This document shows positions 45,901 to 55,320 of a stretch of DNA of 64,000 bases, piece after piece. The DNA comes from Anaeromonas gelatinilytica. Lineage in GTDB: Bacteria > Bacillota > Clostridia > Tissierellales > SIT17. Location of the stretch: positions 62,001 to 126,000 of the forward strand of contig NZ_WSFU01000119.1 of NCBI RefSeq assembly GCF_016820635.1, given 5' to 3'. The notes below the pieces were generated by a model. The model was not told where the DNA came from. It saw only the letters and a program-made list of their open reading frames with translations, and searched no databases. Position numbers and translations under genes: made by a program. The stretch's first letter is position 1. Every line of letters starts with the position of its first letter.

Positions 45901-46508
45901 TCTATTTGTTTATATAACTCTTCTTCTATATCACTGATTCTAACTAAATTATCTCTAGTTTTTTCTAATTTCTTTTCAGATTCTTTTTTTCTAGTTTTAT
46001 ACTTTACAATGCCAACAGCTTCTTCTATAAGATTTCTTCTATCTTCAGATTTAGTTGATAAAATTTCCTCTATCTTGCCTTGTCCTATTATAGAATAACC
46101 ATCAGTACCAACTCCAGTATCCATAAATAATTCTCTAATATCCTTTAGTCTAGTTGAACTCTTATTTATATAATATTCACTTTCTCCTGATCGAAAAACT
46201 CGTCTAGTTACACTTACTTCAGAAAAATCAATAGGTATTTCTTTATCTTTATTATCTAAAACAAGAGTCACCTCTCCAAAACCCAATGGTCTACGTTTAG
46301 AAGTACCAGAAAATATAACATCTTCCATTTTACTTCCTCTTAATGTTTTAGCACTCTGTTCTCCTAAAACCCATCTTATAGCATCTGATATATTACTTTT
46401 TCCACTTCCATTTGGTCCTACCACTCCTGTTATTCCATCTTCAAAATCTATAGTAGTTTTATTAGCAAAAGATTTAAATCCTTGTAATTCTAACCTTTTT
46501 AAATACAT
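42927..46508 (-). CDS. smc: Chromosome segregation SMC protein
   Basis: SMC is the ATPase that organises and separates chromosomes with ScpA and ScpB. The Walker A head is GVVGPNGSGKSNISDAIRWV (about 28-47). Two long coiled coils flank a hinge region (about 510-670, with a Gly-rich turn GGSMTGGNYKGS near 655). The C-terminal head has the ABC signature LLSGGEKSLTAISLLFAI and Walker B FCVLDEIEAALDD. Length 1193, standard. No scpA or scpB is in the window. Confidence 0.97.
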   Translation of the reverse strand: MYLKRLELQGFKSFANKTTIDFEDGITGVVGPNGSGKSNISDAIRWVLGEQSAKTLRGSKMEDVIFSGTSKRRPLGFGEVTLVLDNKDKEIPIDFSEVSVTRRVFRSGESEYYINKSSTRLKDIRELFMDTGVGTDGYSIIGQGKIEEILSTKSEDRRNLIEEAVGIVKYKTRKKESEKKLEKTRDNLVRISDIEEELYKQIEPLKAQSDKAEKYLRLSKDLKEMEINLFIREIIRLKDQVKHLNQQKDLVEKQYKFNNKKKNQIEDKFQEVKELIEKLDKDIERIQDKKQEIQSENEKKVGDYKISNERITYLNREINRLKLDLEDTIKNYEKKNKEIDDLYEEKEKINFSMNDLKNTLDEKINRLKLKEEKVQSVEKNIEDKKNSIIDLLNYITEKKGEINTLESFYKNIDKRLEQILEEKNQLIKDKKQFESDICSVSDELEDLNIKLESSNENKMKLISKIETLKENSEETSDKLNDLKGDIQSKNSKLKMLENMKEQYEGYYKGVKNILIACKKDRNLQKGFKGVVAELLKVEEKYDKAIEIAIGASAQNIVTEKKDDAKRLIEYLKKNKLGRVTFLPQEAIKGRQLNKHESNVLQEDGVLGIASKIIKFDKEFKDIFEYLLGRTLIVKDLDTGIFVSKKINNSLKIVTLDGDVFNPGGSMTGGNYKGSNNSLIGRNREIDILKEDIHNSVEKYNNLVKVYTSLKDEISKSEDILEQSNDKIGSLKINIGSMKNKIKTFNDQLKDKETRINKYLNEIESLDSEKEDSIIQINNIKEEIKSLERKNNLTKDNIDSEVKDYEKKVQEIKALNDEIIKMKIKLASIEQKNEEIINTSSRLEKEIENLLNKRKNIETDINNKRKGIEKSENVIEKLVQEKEELQEKLSKCNSDLIKIKNKRTLYMDTFYKEQEKLKKMNESISELQNSINAMEIKLAKYETQLENYNNKLWDEYELTYQMALDYKVEIENVTKVQNNVRDIKRKIKTLGNVNIESINQYKEVSERYEFLIKQKEDLINAQKSLEKVIDDMEKKMKEQFLENFNVIKNNFKDIFSQLFGGGKSDIYLVDEENVLTSPIEIKAQPPGKKLQSISLLSGGEKSLTAISLLFAILKLKPTPFCVLDEIEAALDDANVVRFSEYLRQFSDKTQFIVITHRKGTMEAVDSLYGVTMEENGVSKLLSVKLMDIMEEKVS

Positions 46509-46536
46509 ATTATTCCCCTCTTTTTTCCATAGAAAA

Positions 46537-47607
46537 TTATATTAAATTATGTTCAGCTAAATATCTTTCTGTAAAATATTTCCTATTCAACTTATATTTA
46601 TCAGTTCCATCATTTATTATTATTTCATCTCCACTATTTGTTCCTAAAATCTTTACTCTAAAATTTTGTTTAAGTTTCTTTAAATTCTCACCTTTAAACC
46701 CTACAAAATTTGAAACATACTTGTTATTTAAACTAACAATTAATTCCTTCGATTTAAATTTATTTTCATCAATAAACATTTCTAATACATCACTATATAT
46801 CTTAGATTCAATAATCTGTCTAATTGCAGGATGAAATGGTCCTACTATAACATCTTTATTCAAGGATATATTATCAGTAGGCTGTAATCCTATTCGAATT
46901 ACTGGTATATCATAATATTCAAAAAGCATTAAAATATCTTTAACATAATCTATAGTCTTATTAATAGTCAAAGGTTCATACTCTCCACTTTTATATAACT
47001 CTTCTAAATAAGTTTCTTTAACTACTAATGTAGGATAAATTCTTACTAAATTTGGACTAAGTTTAATAAACTCTTTTGCAGTAAATAATGATTTGAATTT
47101 TGTATCTCCTACAAGACCAACCATCATTTGTAACCCTAACTCAAAATCATTTTTCTTTATAAGATCTACAGCATGATAAACATCACTTATATCATGACCT
47201 CTATTACTCTTGATAAGTACATCATTATCCATAGATTGTACTCCTAATTCAATTATATCAACACTACAACCCTTTAAGTTTTCGATTATTTCACAATCGA
47301 TATAATCCGGCCTAGTAGACAATCTGATTTTATGAATCTTTCCATTATCCTTATATCTCTTTGCTATACTTAAAAGTGATTTTTGAGTACTTATATCTAA
47401 TCCTGTAAAGCTTCCGCCAAAAAAAGCTACTTCTTTTATAGAATCTTTTTGCATAGTATTCAAATTTTTTTCAATAATTTCAACAACTTCTTCCTCAGTA
47501 ATCTCTGTATCTAATCCAGTAATTTTTCTCTGATTACAAAAAACACAATCATGAGGACAGCCTCTATGAGGTATAAAAATAGGTATTATATAATATTTTT
47601 TATTCAT
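46537..47607 (-). CDS. Radical SAM protein of the Elp3-like type
   Basis: A radical S-adenosylmethionine enzyme with the iron-sulphur binding motif HRGCPHDCVFCNQRK (Cys 17, 21 and 24). In clostridia this gene commonly sits between rnc and smc and is annotated as an Elp3-like radical SAM protein; function unknown. Later conserved-looking stretches are VAFFGGSFTGLD, STRPDYID, ELGVQSMDNDVL and LQMMVGLVGDTKF. There is no acetyltransferase domain as in true Elp3. Length 356. It overlaps the rnc stop by one base. Confidence 0.9.
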   Translation of the reverse strand: MNKKYYIIPIFIPHRGCPHDCVFCNQRKITGLDTEITEEEVVEIIEKNLNTMQKDSIKEVAFFGGSFTGLDISTQKSLLSIAKRYKDNGKIHKIRLSTRPDYIDCEIIENLKGCSVDIIELGVQSMDNDVLIKSNRGHDISDVYHAVDLIKKNDFELGLQMMVGLVGDTKFKSLFTAKEFIKLSPNLVRIYPTLVVKETYLEELYKSGEYEPLTINKTIDYVKDILMLFEYYDIPVIRIGLQPTDNISLNKDVIVGPFHPAIRQIIESKIYSDVLEMFIDENKFKSKELIVSLNNKYVSNFVGFKGENLKKLKQNFRVKILGTNSGDEIIINDGTDKYKLNRKYFTERYLAEHNLI

Positions 47608-48320
47608 TATTTTTCAACTCTTTTCAAAGCTACTTTAGCTGCTGCTTGTTCAGCTTCTTTCTTGCTAGTTCCTTTACCCTTACCTAAAACTCTATTATCA
47701 TTTAAAACTTCCACGAAAAAACTTTTATTATGATCAGGTCCCTCTTCTTTAATAACTTTATACTCAATAGGATATTTATTATCTTTTTGAATTAATTCTT
47801 GAAGTTCTGTTTTATAATCTAATAATAATTCACCATTTACAGCATCTTCAATAGTTTCCAATAAATTTCCCAATATAAATCTTCTTGAAACACTAATTCC
47901 ACCATCTATATATATAGCTCCTATTATTGCTTCAAATGCATCAGATAATATACTCGTTCTAGTTCTACCACCAGTAGCTTCTTCCCCTTTTCCAAGTAAT
48001 AAAAATTCTCCAATTTTTAGCTTTCTTGCACTCTCGGCTAATGATGCTTCACATACCACCAATGCACGAATTTTTGTGAGCTCTCCTTCCGGATAACTCT
48101 CATATTTATTAAATATATAATCACTAATGACTAAACCTAAAACCGAATCTCCTAAAAATTCTAATCTTTCATTATACTTTAAATCTCTTTTTTTATATTC
48201 ATTAGCAAAAGAACTATGAGTTAATGCTCTATTTAGTAATTTAGTATCGTTAAATTTATAATTAATAATATTTTCAAACTCTACTAATTTATCTTTTATT
48301 TTTTTAGATAAATTTTTCAT
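47607..48320 (-). CDS. rnc: Ribonuclease III
   Basis: RNase III cuts double-stranded RNA, including the pre-rRNA stems. The catalytic signature NERLEFLGDSVLGLVISDYI is present, with the second acidic group DAFEAIIGAIYIDGG. A C-terminal double-stranded-RNA binding domain (DYKTELQELIQKDNKYPIEY to EAEQAAAKVALKRVE) follows. Length 237. It is the first gene of the unit rnc-(radical SAM)-smc-ftsY, behind the fab terminator. Confidence 0.97.
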   Translation of the reverse strand: MKNLSKKIKDKLVEFENIINYKFNDTKLLNRALTHSSFANEYKKRDLKYNERLEFLGDSVLGLVISDYIFNKYESYPEGELTKIRALVVCEASLAESARKLKIGEFLLLGKGEEATGGRTRTSILSDAFEAIIGAIYIDGGISVSRRFILGNLLETIEDAVNGELLLDYKTELQELIQKDNKYPIEYKVIKEEGPDHNKSFFVEVLNDNRVLGKGKGTSKKEAEQAAAKVALKRVEK

Positions 48321-48355
48321 ATAATCCCTCCAATCATATAGATATAATTGAAGAT

Positions 48356-48385
48356 ATTTTAAATATTAATCTAAAACATTTTCAA
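48356..48385 (-). promoter_or_regulatory. Candidate promoter of rnc
   Basis: TTGAAA and TAAAAT separated by 18 bases on the minus strand, about 40 bases before the rnc start. The boxes are good but the spacing is one over the optimum and the region is very AT-rich, so alternatives cannot be excluded. Confidence 0.3.
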
Positions 48386-48454
48386 ATATACCCTTCTATA
48401 GTTTACTATAATTAGCACTTATGATGCAAATTCTTTCAATTTAATTCTCATATT

Positions 48455-48484
48455 AATAAACAAAAGTCGACATTAAGCCGACTT
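48455..48484 (-). terminator. Intrinsic terminator of the fatty-acid operon
   Basis: A hairpin with six-bp arms (AAGTCG and CGACTT) and a nine-base loop right at the fabF stop, followed on the minus strand by TTTTGTTT. It ends the fapR-to-fabF operon and separates it from rnc. Confidence 0.78.
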
Positions 48485-49729
48485 CTACTTATCTGTATAT
48501 CTTTTTAATAATATAGATGCATTATGTCCTCCAAATCCTAAAGAATTTGATAATGCATAATTAACTTCTTGATTAACAGCTGTATTAGGAACATAATTAA
48601 GATCACATTCTTCATCTTTATTAGTTAAATTTATAGTTGGTGGTATTATTCCATTCTTAATTGCTAATGCAGTTGCAATAGCCTCTATACCTCCAGCCGC
48701 GCCTAATAAATGACCCGTCATTGATTTAGTCGAACTTACTTTAACATTATATGATAAATCCTCAAATAAATTCTTTATTGCAATTGTTTCAAACTTATCA
48801 TTATAATAAGTGGATGTACCATGAGCATTAATATAATCAACTTCAGATTTGTCTATATTTCCATCTTTAATTGCTAATTCCATAGCACGTTTCGCTCCAC
48901 TTCCATCTTCCAAAGGAGTTGTTATATGATTTGCATCACATGTTGCTCCATATCCTACTACTTCGGCATATATATCAGCACCTCTTTTAAATGCATGTTC
49001 CAATGTTTCCATTACAAGTATACCAGAGCCTTCTCCCATTACAAAACCATCTCTGTCTTTATCAAAAGGTCTACTCGCCTTTTTAGGTTCATCATTATTA
49101 GTAGATAAAGCCTTCATAGACGAAAAACCTGCTAAGGCCATCGGTGTGATTGAAGCTTCTGTTCCTCCAGTTATTAAAACATCAGCATCTCCTCTCTGTA
49201 ACACTTTAAATGCATCTCCTACAGCATTAGTTGATGATGCACAAGCAGTTACAACCGTTTCATTAGGTCCTTTAGCGTTAAATGTAATTGCTATTTGACC
49301 AGCAGCCATATTTCCTATCATCATTGGTATAAAGAAAGGACTTACCCTTTTTGGCCCTTTGCTCATTAACTTTTCTTTTTGTTTTTCAAAAGTATCTATA
49401 CCTCCGATTCCAGAACCAAGTATTACTCCAAACCTATCATTATCTATCTCTTCAATATTCAATTTAGCATCATTTACAGCCAATTTTGAAGCCGATACTG
49501 CAAATTGAGTATATCTATCCATCCTCTTAGCTTCTTTTTTATCTATATAATTAACAGGATCAAAATCCTTAACTTCTGCAGCTATCTTTGTTGAATATTC
49601 TGAGACATCAAATCGAGATATGTGATCTATACCACTTTCACCATTTATTAAAGATTTCCAAAAATCATCTTTACCAATCCCTATAGGACTAATAACTCCA
49701 ATTCCCGTTATAACTACTCTATTATTCAT
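48485..49729 (-). CDS. fabF: 3-oxoacyl-[acyl-carrier-protein] synthase II (FabF)
   Basis: FabF elongates acyl-ACP with malonyl-ACP. The active-site Cys is in [13 protein letters not shown] (about 163), the His residues in [11 protein letters not shown] and [13 protein letters not shown]. The start [20 protein letters not shown] is canonical. Length 414. It is the last gene of the fab operon. The 65 bases between it and acpP hold a strong hairpin, so it may be expressed at a lower level than acpP. Confidence 0.97.
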   Translation of the reverse strand: MNNRVVITGIGVISPIGIGKDDFWKSLINGESGIDHISRFDVSEYSTKIAAEVKDFDPVNYIDKKEAKRMDRYTQFAVSASKLAVNDAKLNIEEIDNDRFGVILGSGIGGIDTFEKQKEKLMSKGPKRVSPFFIPMMIGNMAAGQIAITFNAKGPNETVVTACASSTNAVGDAFKVLQRGDADVLITGGTEASITPMALAGFSSMKALSTNNDEPKKASRPFDKDRDGFVMGEGSGILVMETLEHAFKRGADIYAEVVGYGATCDANHITTPLEDGSGAKRAMELAIKDGNIDKSEVDYINAHGTSTYYNDKFETIAIKNLFEDLSYNVKVSSTKSMTGHLLGAAGGIEAIATALAIKNGIIPPTINLTNKDEECDLNYVPNTAVNQEVNYALSNSLGFGGHNASILLKRYTDK

Positions 49730-49757
49730 AATTTACCTCCTAAATAGAAGTTTTAAT

Positions 49758-49788
49758 ATTAAAGTCCCGTCATAGGCGGGACCTTAAT
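49758..49788 (-). other. Hairpin between acpP and fabF
   Basis: A 12-bp stem (ATTAAAGTCCCG with CGGGACCTTAAT, one wobble pair) and a seven-base loop, with no clean T run following it on the minus strand. It lies in the gap after acpP. Because acyl carrier protein is needed in far larger amounts than FabF, an attenuating or RNA-protecting role is plausible; this is inference. Confidence 0.6.
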
Positions 49789-49794
49789 GAAACA

Positions 49795-50022
49795 TTATTT
49801 ATGATCATTTATATAATCTACTGCATCCTTCACTTTAGAAATTTTCTCAGCATCCTCATCAGGTATTTCTATTTCAAATTCCTCTTCAATTGCCATTATA
49901 AGTTCAACCACATCTAATGAATCAGCATCTAAATCATCTTGAAAAGATGACTCTAATTTAATATCATCTTTTTCAACATCTAATTGTTCTGCTACAATAT
50001 CCTTTAACTTTTCTAATACCAT
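49795..50022 (-). CDS. acpP: Acyl carrier protein
   Basis: The 75-residue carrier of growing acyl chains. The phosphopantetheine Ser is at about 35 in [18 protein letters not shown]. The sequence is strongly acidic, as is usual. A strong GGAGGTGT ribosome site precedes the ATG. It follows fabG by 21 bases. Confidence 0.97.
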   Translation of the reverse strand: MVLEKLKDIVAEQLDVEKDDIKLESSFQDDLDADSLDVVELIMAIEEEFEIEIPDEDAEKISKVKDAVDYINDHK

Positions 50023-50043
50023 TTACTTACACCTCCTTTCAAT

Positions 50044-50787
50044 TTATACAGATAATCCTCCATCAACTACTATAGTTTGACCAGTAATATATTGAGATAA
50101 ATCACTGGATAAAAATAATACTGCATTTGCTACATCTAAAGCACTTCCAAATTTCCCTAAAGATATATTTTTAAGATATTCTTCTTTTATATCTTCATTT
50201 AAATTATCAGTCATTTCTGTTTGAATAAAACCTGGTGCTATAGCGTTTACTCTTATATTTTTCTTTCCTATTTCCTTAGATAATGACTTAGTAAAACCTA
50301 TTATACCAGCTTTTGACGCAGCATAATTACATTGTCCAGGATTACCCGTTATACCAACTACAGAACTAATATTTATAATACTTCCACTTTTTTGTTTCAT
50401 CATTTTTCTTATAATGGATTTACTTACATTAAAAGTTCCTTTAAGATTAACTTCTATAACATCATCCCATTCTTCCTCTTTCATTCTCATAATTAAATTA
50501 TCTCTTGTTATTCCTGCATTATTAACTAATATATCAATTTTTTCGAATTTTTCATAGGCCTCTTTTATTAATTTTTTCGCCTCATCCATTTTTGATATAT
50601 CTGCTTTTATTGCATATGCATTTCTACCCATATCTTTAATCATATCTACTACTTCTGTAGCCTTCTTTGCATTATTAGAATAATTTATGACAATATCAGC
50701 ACCATTCTTAGCCAAAATAAGAGCAATCTCCTTACCAATTCCTCTTGAACCTCCAGTTATAATAGCATTTTTTCCATTAAGATTCAT
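50044..50787 (-). CDS. fabG: 3-oxoacyl-[acyl-carrier-protein] reductase (FabG)
   Basis: FabG reduces the keto group of acyl-ACP with NADPH. The Rossmann motif is TGGSRGIGKEIAL (about 11-23), NNAG at VLVNNAGITRDN, and the catalytic Ser-Tyr-Lys set in NISSVVGITGNPGQCNYAAS then KAGIIGFTKS. Length 247. It starts at an ATG after GGGGTGATT, 15 bases after fabD. Confidence 0.97.
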   Translation of the reverse strand: MNLNGKNAIITGGSRGIGKEIALILAKNGADIVINYSNNAKKATEVVDMIKDMGRNAYAIKADISKMDEAKKLIKEAYEKFEKIDILVNNAGITRDNLIMRMKEEEWDDVIEVNLKGTFNVSKSIIRKMMKQKSGSIINISSVVGITGNPGQCNYAASKAGIIGFTKSLSKEIGKKNIRVNAIAPGFIQTEMTDNLNEDIKEEYLKNISLGKFGSALDVANAVLFLSSDLSQYITGQTIVVDGGLSV

Positions 50788-50801
50788 TTAAATCACCCCA
50801 A

Positions 50802-51737
50802 TTAATTTATACTATCTATTGAATCTAAATCCTTAATATTTTCTATTTTTTTAATTTCAACTTTAATCTTATGCTTTCTTGAAATTTTCTTTATGAAAGT
50901 AGATAATGATTTCCCAGGACCAATTTCAATAAATCTTGTAACTCCATCATTCAACATTCTTTCAATTGACTGCTGCCAATAAACGGAATTATAAACTTGT
51001 TTTTTTAATAGTTCTTTAACATCTTCTTCAACAACATAATCTCCAGTAACATTAGATATAAGATCACAATTCATTGATTTTATATCTATATTTTTTAAAT
51101 CATTCTCTAATTTATCCCCTGCCGGCTTTAATAAACTTGAATGAAAAGGAGCACTTACAGGTAATATTACTGATTTTTTTGCTCCATATTCTTTTGCTAA
51201 TTTTGAAGCTTTTTCTACTACTCGTGCTTCACCAGATATAACTATTTGCCCAGGACAATTATAGTTTGCTACTTCTATTATACCTTCATTTTTTATATCA
51301 TTTATTAATTTATTAGTATCTTCAATACTCATTTCGATTAAGGCAGCCATCTTTCCTTCACCTGCAGGCACAGTTTCCTGCATATATTTACCTCTACTCT
51401 TAACTAATTTCACTGCATCTTCAAAGTCTATTGCCTCAGTATATACTAATGCTGTATACTCTCCCAAACTTAATCCTGCAGTAACTTCTGCTTTTAATCC
51501 TTTATCCTCTAATACCTTCAATATAGCATAAGATGTAGTTAAAATAGCAGGTTGTGTTATCTCAGTCAATGAAAGTTCTTCCATTGGACCATCAAAACAT
51601 AATTCTTTCATATTTATTCCTAATATCTTTTCTGATTTATCAAATATGTTTTTTGCAATCGGATAATTGTCATAAAAATCCTTTCCCATTCCAACATACT
51701 GAGAACCTTGACCTGGAAATACAAAAGCTGTTTTCAT
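50802..51737 (-). CDS. fabD: Malonyl CoA-acyl carrier protein transacylase (FabD)
   Basis: FabD loads malonate on ACP. The active-site Ser lies in AGLSLGEYTALVYT (about 90) and the His in SAPFHSSLLKPAG. The start KTAFVFPGQGSQYVGMGKDF is typical. Length 311. It lies between fabK and fabG. Confidence 0.97.
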   Translation of the reverse strand: MKTAFVFPGQGSQYVGMGKDFYDNYPIAKNIFDKSEKILGINMKELCFDGPMEELSLTEITQPAILTTSYAILKVLEDKGLKAEVTAGLSLGEYTALVYTEAIDFEDAVKLVKSRGKYMQETVPAGEGKMAALIEMSIEDTNKLINDIKNEGIIEVANYNCPGQIVISGEARVVEKASKLAKEYGAKKSVILPVSAPFHSSLLKPAGDKLENDLKNIDIKSMNCDLISNVTGDYVVEEDVKELLKKQVYNSVYWQQSIERMLNDGVTRFIEIGPGKSLSTFIKKISRKHKIKVEIKKIENIKDLDSIDSIN

Positions 51738-51758
51738 AAATATTCTCCTTTCGCTAAT

Positions 51759-52691
51759 TTAACATAAATTCTTTCTTACATCATTAGCTTCATTTATTAT
51801 ATCATCTATTATTTTTTTACAAGTTTTTATATCTTTTATTAATCCACTACTTTGTCCAGCCATTACTGAACCATTTTCAATATCTCCATCAATAACAGCT
51901 CTTTTAAGAGCACCTACCGTCAAATTTTCTATTTCTTCTTTATTAGATTTATCTTTTTCAAGAAGTGTTATTTGTTTTGATAATTTATTCTTAATTATTC
52001 TTACTGGATGACCTGTACTTCTACCTGTAACTATGGCATCTCTATCTTTAGCATTCACTATTTTTTCTTTATATCTATCATGAACAACACACTCTTCTGA
52101 ACAAACAAATCTAGTACCTATCTGTACTCCTTCAGCTCCTAAAGATGATGCTGCTATGTATCCTCTTCCATCTGCAATACCCCCAGCCGCAATAACCGGA
52201 ATATCAATTTTATCTACAATTTGAGGTACAAGAACAAAAGTTGTAAGCTCCCCAACATGTCCTCCCGCTTCAGTTCCTTCAACTATTATAGCATCTGCTC
52301 CTACTTTTTCCATTCTCTTTGCTAATGCTACTGATGGAACCACAGGAATAACTTTTGTGCCTACTTCCTTTAATTTAGTAATATACTTGCCCGGATTTCC
52401 AGCTCCAGTAGTAACAACATTAACTTTTTCTTCATAAAGCATTTCCATTATATCATCTACAAAAGGTGACATAAGCATTACATTAACACCGAATGGCTTT
52501 TTAGTAGTTCTTTTAACTTTTCTAATCTCTTTTCTTATTATATCTGCTGGAGCACTACCACATCCTATAATTCCTAATCCACCTGCTTCTGATACAGCAG
52601 CTGCTAATTCTGCAGTAGCTACCCAAGCCATACCCCCTTGTATTATGGGATATTTTATATTTAACATTTCAGTTAATCTTGTATTAAACAT
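51759..52691 (-). CDS. fabK: Enoyl-[acyl-carrier-protein] reductase FabK (FMN-dependent)
   Basis: FabK is the FMN-dependent enoyl-ACP reductase used by many clostridia and streptococci instead of FabI; it resembles 2-nitropropane dioxygenase. The pattern YPIIQGGMAWVATAELAAAV, SEAGGLGIIGCGSAPADII, IVEGTEAGGHVGELTT, and PVIAAGGIADGRGYIAASSL is clear. Length 310. The FMN phosphate is expected to bind in the last two stretches. No fabI or fabL is in the window. The gene follows fabH. Confidence 0.94.
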   Translation of the reverse strand: MFNTRLTEMLNIKYPIIQGGMAWVATAELAAAVSEAGGLGIIGCGSAPADIIRKEIRKVKRTTKKPFGVNVMLMSPFVDDIMEMLYEEKVNVVTTGAGNPGKYITKLKEVGTKVIPVVPSVALAKRMEKVGADAIIVEGTEAGGHVGELTTFVLVPQIVDKIDIPVIAAGGIADGRGYIAASSLGAEGVQIGTRFVCSEECVVHDRYKEKIVNAKDRDAIVTGRSTGHPVRIIKNKLSKQITLLEKDKSNKEEIENLTVGALKRAVIDGDIENGSVMAGQSSGLIKDIKTCKKIIDDIINEANDVRKNLC

Positions 52692-52713
52692 AAAAAACCT
52701 CCTAAACGCTAGA

Positions 52714-53706
52714 TTACCACTTTATTAAAGTAGCACCCCAAGTTAATCCTCCACCAAAACCAACTAATAAAACATTATCATTCTCCTTTATTTTACCATC
52801 TCTAACAGCTTCATCTAAAGCTACAGGAATTGATGACGAAGACATATTCCCATACTTATCTAAATTTAAACACACTTTATCTGAATCTATCTTTAGCCTT
52901 TTAGATGCAGATTCAATAATCCTCATATTAGCTTGATGAGGTATCAAATAATTAATATCATCTATATTCATACCAACCTTTCTCATAACTTTCCTGGAAG
53001 AATCAACCATTATTTTAACCGCAAATTTAAAAACAGAATTACCTTCCATTTTTATATAATGTAATTTATTTTTCACTGTATCAATACTTGCTGGTTTAAG
53101 AGAACCTCCTGCTGGTTGAGTTAACAATTCTCCACCTCCACCATCAGCACCAATATCAATAGAAAGTAATCCCCTTCCATCTTTAACTTTCGACAACACC
53201 GCTGCGCCTGCACCATCACCAAAAAGAACACAAGTATTTCTATCTTCCCAGTCCGTGATTTTTGATAAACTATCAGCACTTATTATTAGAATATTTTCAT
53301 ATAATCCTGATTTAATAAAAGAATATCCTACAGATAAGCCATATATAAATCCAGTACAAGCTGCTTCTAAATCAAAAGCTGCAGCATTCTTAAGCCCTAA
53401 TTTTTCTTGTACAATACATGCTGTTGAAGGAAATGCCATATCTGGAGTTACAGTCGTAACTATTATCATATCTATATCTTCTCTATTTAATCCTGAAGAC
53501 TCTATTGCCTTTTTCGCTGCTTTTTCTGCCATATATGATGTAGATTTATCTTTATCTAAAATTCTTCTTTCTTTTATACCAGTTCTAGAAGTTATCCATT
53601 CATCAGAAGTATCTACAATTTTTTCTAAATCCTTATTAGTAAGTATTTTATCAGGAACATAACTACCAGTGCCAATAATTCCAACGCCAAAATTAGTATT
53701 ATCCAT
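52714..53706 (-). CDS. fabH: 3-oxoacyl-[acyl-carrier-protein] synthase III (FabH)
   Basis: FabH starts fatty-acid synthesis by joining acyl-CoA with malonyl-ACP. The active-site Cys is in [16 protein letters not shown] (about 117), His in [12 protein letters not shown], and Asn in [11 protein letters not shown]. The ATG at 53706 follows GGAGGG; a GTG two codons earlier overlaps that site. About 330 residues. It overlaps the end of plsX by eight bases. Confidence 0.96.
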   Translation of the reverse strand: MDNTNFGVGIIGTGSYVPDKILTNKDLEKIVDTSDEWITSRTGIKERRILDKDKSTSYMAEKAAKKAIESSGLNREDIDMIIVTTVTPDMAFPSTACIVQEKLGLKNAAAFDLEAACTGFIYGLSVGYSFIKSGLYENILIISADSLSKITDWEDRNTCVLFGDGAGAAVLSKVKDGRGLLSIDIGADGGGGELLTQPAGGSLKPASIDTVKNKLHYIKMEGNSVFKFAVKIMVDSSRKVMRKVGMNIDDINYLIPHQANMRIIESASKRLKIDSDKVCLNLDKYGNMSSSSIPVALDEAVRDGKIKENDNVLLVGFGGGLTWGATLIKW

Positions 53707-54703
53707 TGTCACCCTCCATATTTATAATTTCATTACGAATTATTTCTATCACATTATTATTAGTAAACTTAATTGCTTGTCTAATTGCATTTTTGATGGC
53801 TTTTTCATCAGAGCTACCATGGGCTTTTATCACTCCTCCTTTTACACCTAAAAGCAATGCCCCACCGTGCTCAGTATAATCCATTTTCTTTTTGAAATTC
53901 TTTAATCCCGATTTTAATAACAAAGCCCCAATTTTTGTCTTCAAACTTTTCATAAATTCACTTTTTAAAGATGAAAAAATTGAAGTTGCTAACCCCTCTG
54001 TTAATTTTAAAATCGTATTTCCTACAAAACCATCACACACTAATACATCACATTTACCCTCTGGAATATCTCTAACTTCAAGATTTCCATAAAAATTAAT
54101 ATTAGTATTTCTAAGTAAATCAAAAGATTCCTTAGTTAATTCATTACCCTTACCTTCTTCAACACCTATATTTACTAACCCAACTTTTGGATTCTTAATA
54201 TTTAATACCTTTTCTACATATATTGAACCCATTATTCCAAATTGTTGTAAATTTTTAGGTTTACAATCCACATTAGCTCCAGCATCTATAAGCAATGATA
54301 TTCCTTTTTCAGTAGGATATACTGGTGATAATGCAGGTCTATCAATTCCCTTAATTCTACCTACAATAAATAATCCACCGCTTAATAATGCTCCTGTATT
54401 ACCTGCAGATACTACCGCATCAGCCTCTTTATCTTTCACTAATTTTAATGCTTTAACCATAGAAGAATTTTTTTTCTTTCTAATTGCAACTACTGGTTTG
54501 TCTTCATTTGCAATAACTTCACTAGCATTTATAACTTCTATTTTATTTGCATCAAATTCATATTTATTTAATTCATCATTAATAAGATCTTCTTTCCCTA
54601 CAAGAATAATATTTACTCCAAATTCCTTTACTGCATCTATACTGCCTTTTACAGTTACTCTAGGTCCTCCATCACCACTCATGGCATCAATCGCTATTTT
54701 CAT
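53699..54703 (-). CDS. plsX: Phosphate acyltransferase PlsX
   Basis: PlsX converts acyl-ACP to acyl-phosphate for phospholipid synthesis. The sequence opens [20 protein letters not shown] and includes [56 protein letters not shown] and [20 protein letters not shown], all family marks. Length 334. It begins four bases after the fapR stop with AAGGAGTG before its ATG. Confidence 0.96.
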   Translation of the reverse strand: MKIAIDAMSGDGGPRVTVKGSIDAVKEFGVNIILVGKEDLINDELNKYEFDANKIEVINASEVIANEDKPVVAIRKKKNSSMVKALKLVKDKEADAVVSAGNTGALLSGGLFIVGRIKGIDRPALSPVYPTEKGISLLIDAGANVDCKPKNLQQFGIMGSIYVEKVLNIKNPKVGLVNIGVEEGKGNELTKESFDLLRNTNINFYGNLEVRDIPEGKCDVLVCDGFVGNTILKLTEGLATSIFSSLKSEFMKSLKTKIGALLLKSGLKNFKKKMDYTEHGGALLLGVKGGVIKAHGSSDEKAIKNAIRQAIKFTNNNVIEIIRNEIINMEGDNG

Positions 54704-54707
54704 ACTA

Positions 54708-55271
54708 TCACTCCTTATCCATAGATACTAAAATAAATTTTCCTCTAAAAACTTGCTTTTGAGATTCATAAATAAATACATGAACAAAATATTTATTCCC
54801 TCTTTGTCTTACAACTTCAGCTTTAGCTATTAATTTATTTCCTGACTTAATAGGAGTTTGATATTTTATATTAGCTACTCCTGTTAAAGCCACTTCAGCA
54901 TCTATGACCGCCATAGCTATTGATTCAGCCTGAGCAAATATATGATGTCCTCTTATAACATTAGTTTTTTCAAAGGCCATATCTTCTGTTGTTTCTAATA
55001 TTGATATTCCTGACTTTCCTAACTCTAAGTCAATTAACTCTCCTACAATTTCTTTGCCACCTAAAGATCTAACTTTAGAATGATTTTTTTCAGCAACATT
55101 TTTTACTCTCTCCCTGAGCTCTGGAATTCCAAGTTCTAACCTATCCAATCTTATGGTCTGAATACTTACATTGAATATATTAGTAAGTTCTTCATCCGTA
55201 AAAAAGGGATCATTTGATAACTTTTTCTTTAATTCCTTTTGTCTCTCTGCTTTAGACATTCGTTTTTTCAC
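54708..55271 (-). CDS. fapR: Fatty-acid and phospholipid synthesis repressor FapR
   Basis: FapR represses lipid synthesis genes and is released by malonyl-CoA. The N-terminal part has the helix-turn-helix [20 protein letters not shown] and the linker helix [18 protein letters not shown]. The C-terminal hot-dog ligand domain contains [20 protein letters not shown] and [16 protein letters not shown]. Length 187. The start is GTG after GAGGTG. It leads the operon and is preceded by its own operator, so it is very likely autoregulated. Confidence 0.95.
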   Translation of the reverse strand: MKKRMSKAERQKELKKKLSNDPFFTDEELTNIFNVSIQTIRLDRLELGIPELRERVKNVAEKNHSKVRSLGGKEIVGELIDLELGKSGISILETTEDMAFEKTNVIRGHHIFAQAESIAMAVIDAEVALTGVANIKYQTPIKSGNKLIAKAEVVRQRGNKYFVHVFIYESQKQVFRGKFILVSMDKE

Positions 55272-55297
55272 ATTATCACCTCAAGTTAAAACTTGAA

Positions 55298-55316
55298 ATT
55301 AGTACCTGTTACTAAT
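55298..55316 (-). promoter_or_regulatory. FapR operator
   Basis: A near-perfect inverted repeat, ATTAGTA on one side and TACTAAT on the other with CCTGT between, matches the FapR box known from Bacillus. It begins five bases after the -10 box of the fapR promoter, lying over the expected transcription start; bound repressor would block initiation. Confidence 0.9.
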
Positions 55317-55320
55317 AGTA

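Noticed and set aside
48408-48420. A half-site resembling CIRCE (TTAGCACT) upstream of rnc
   Set aside because: The second half of the inverted repeat is missing and rnc is not a heat-shock gene.
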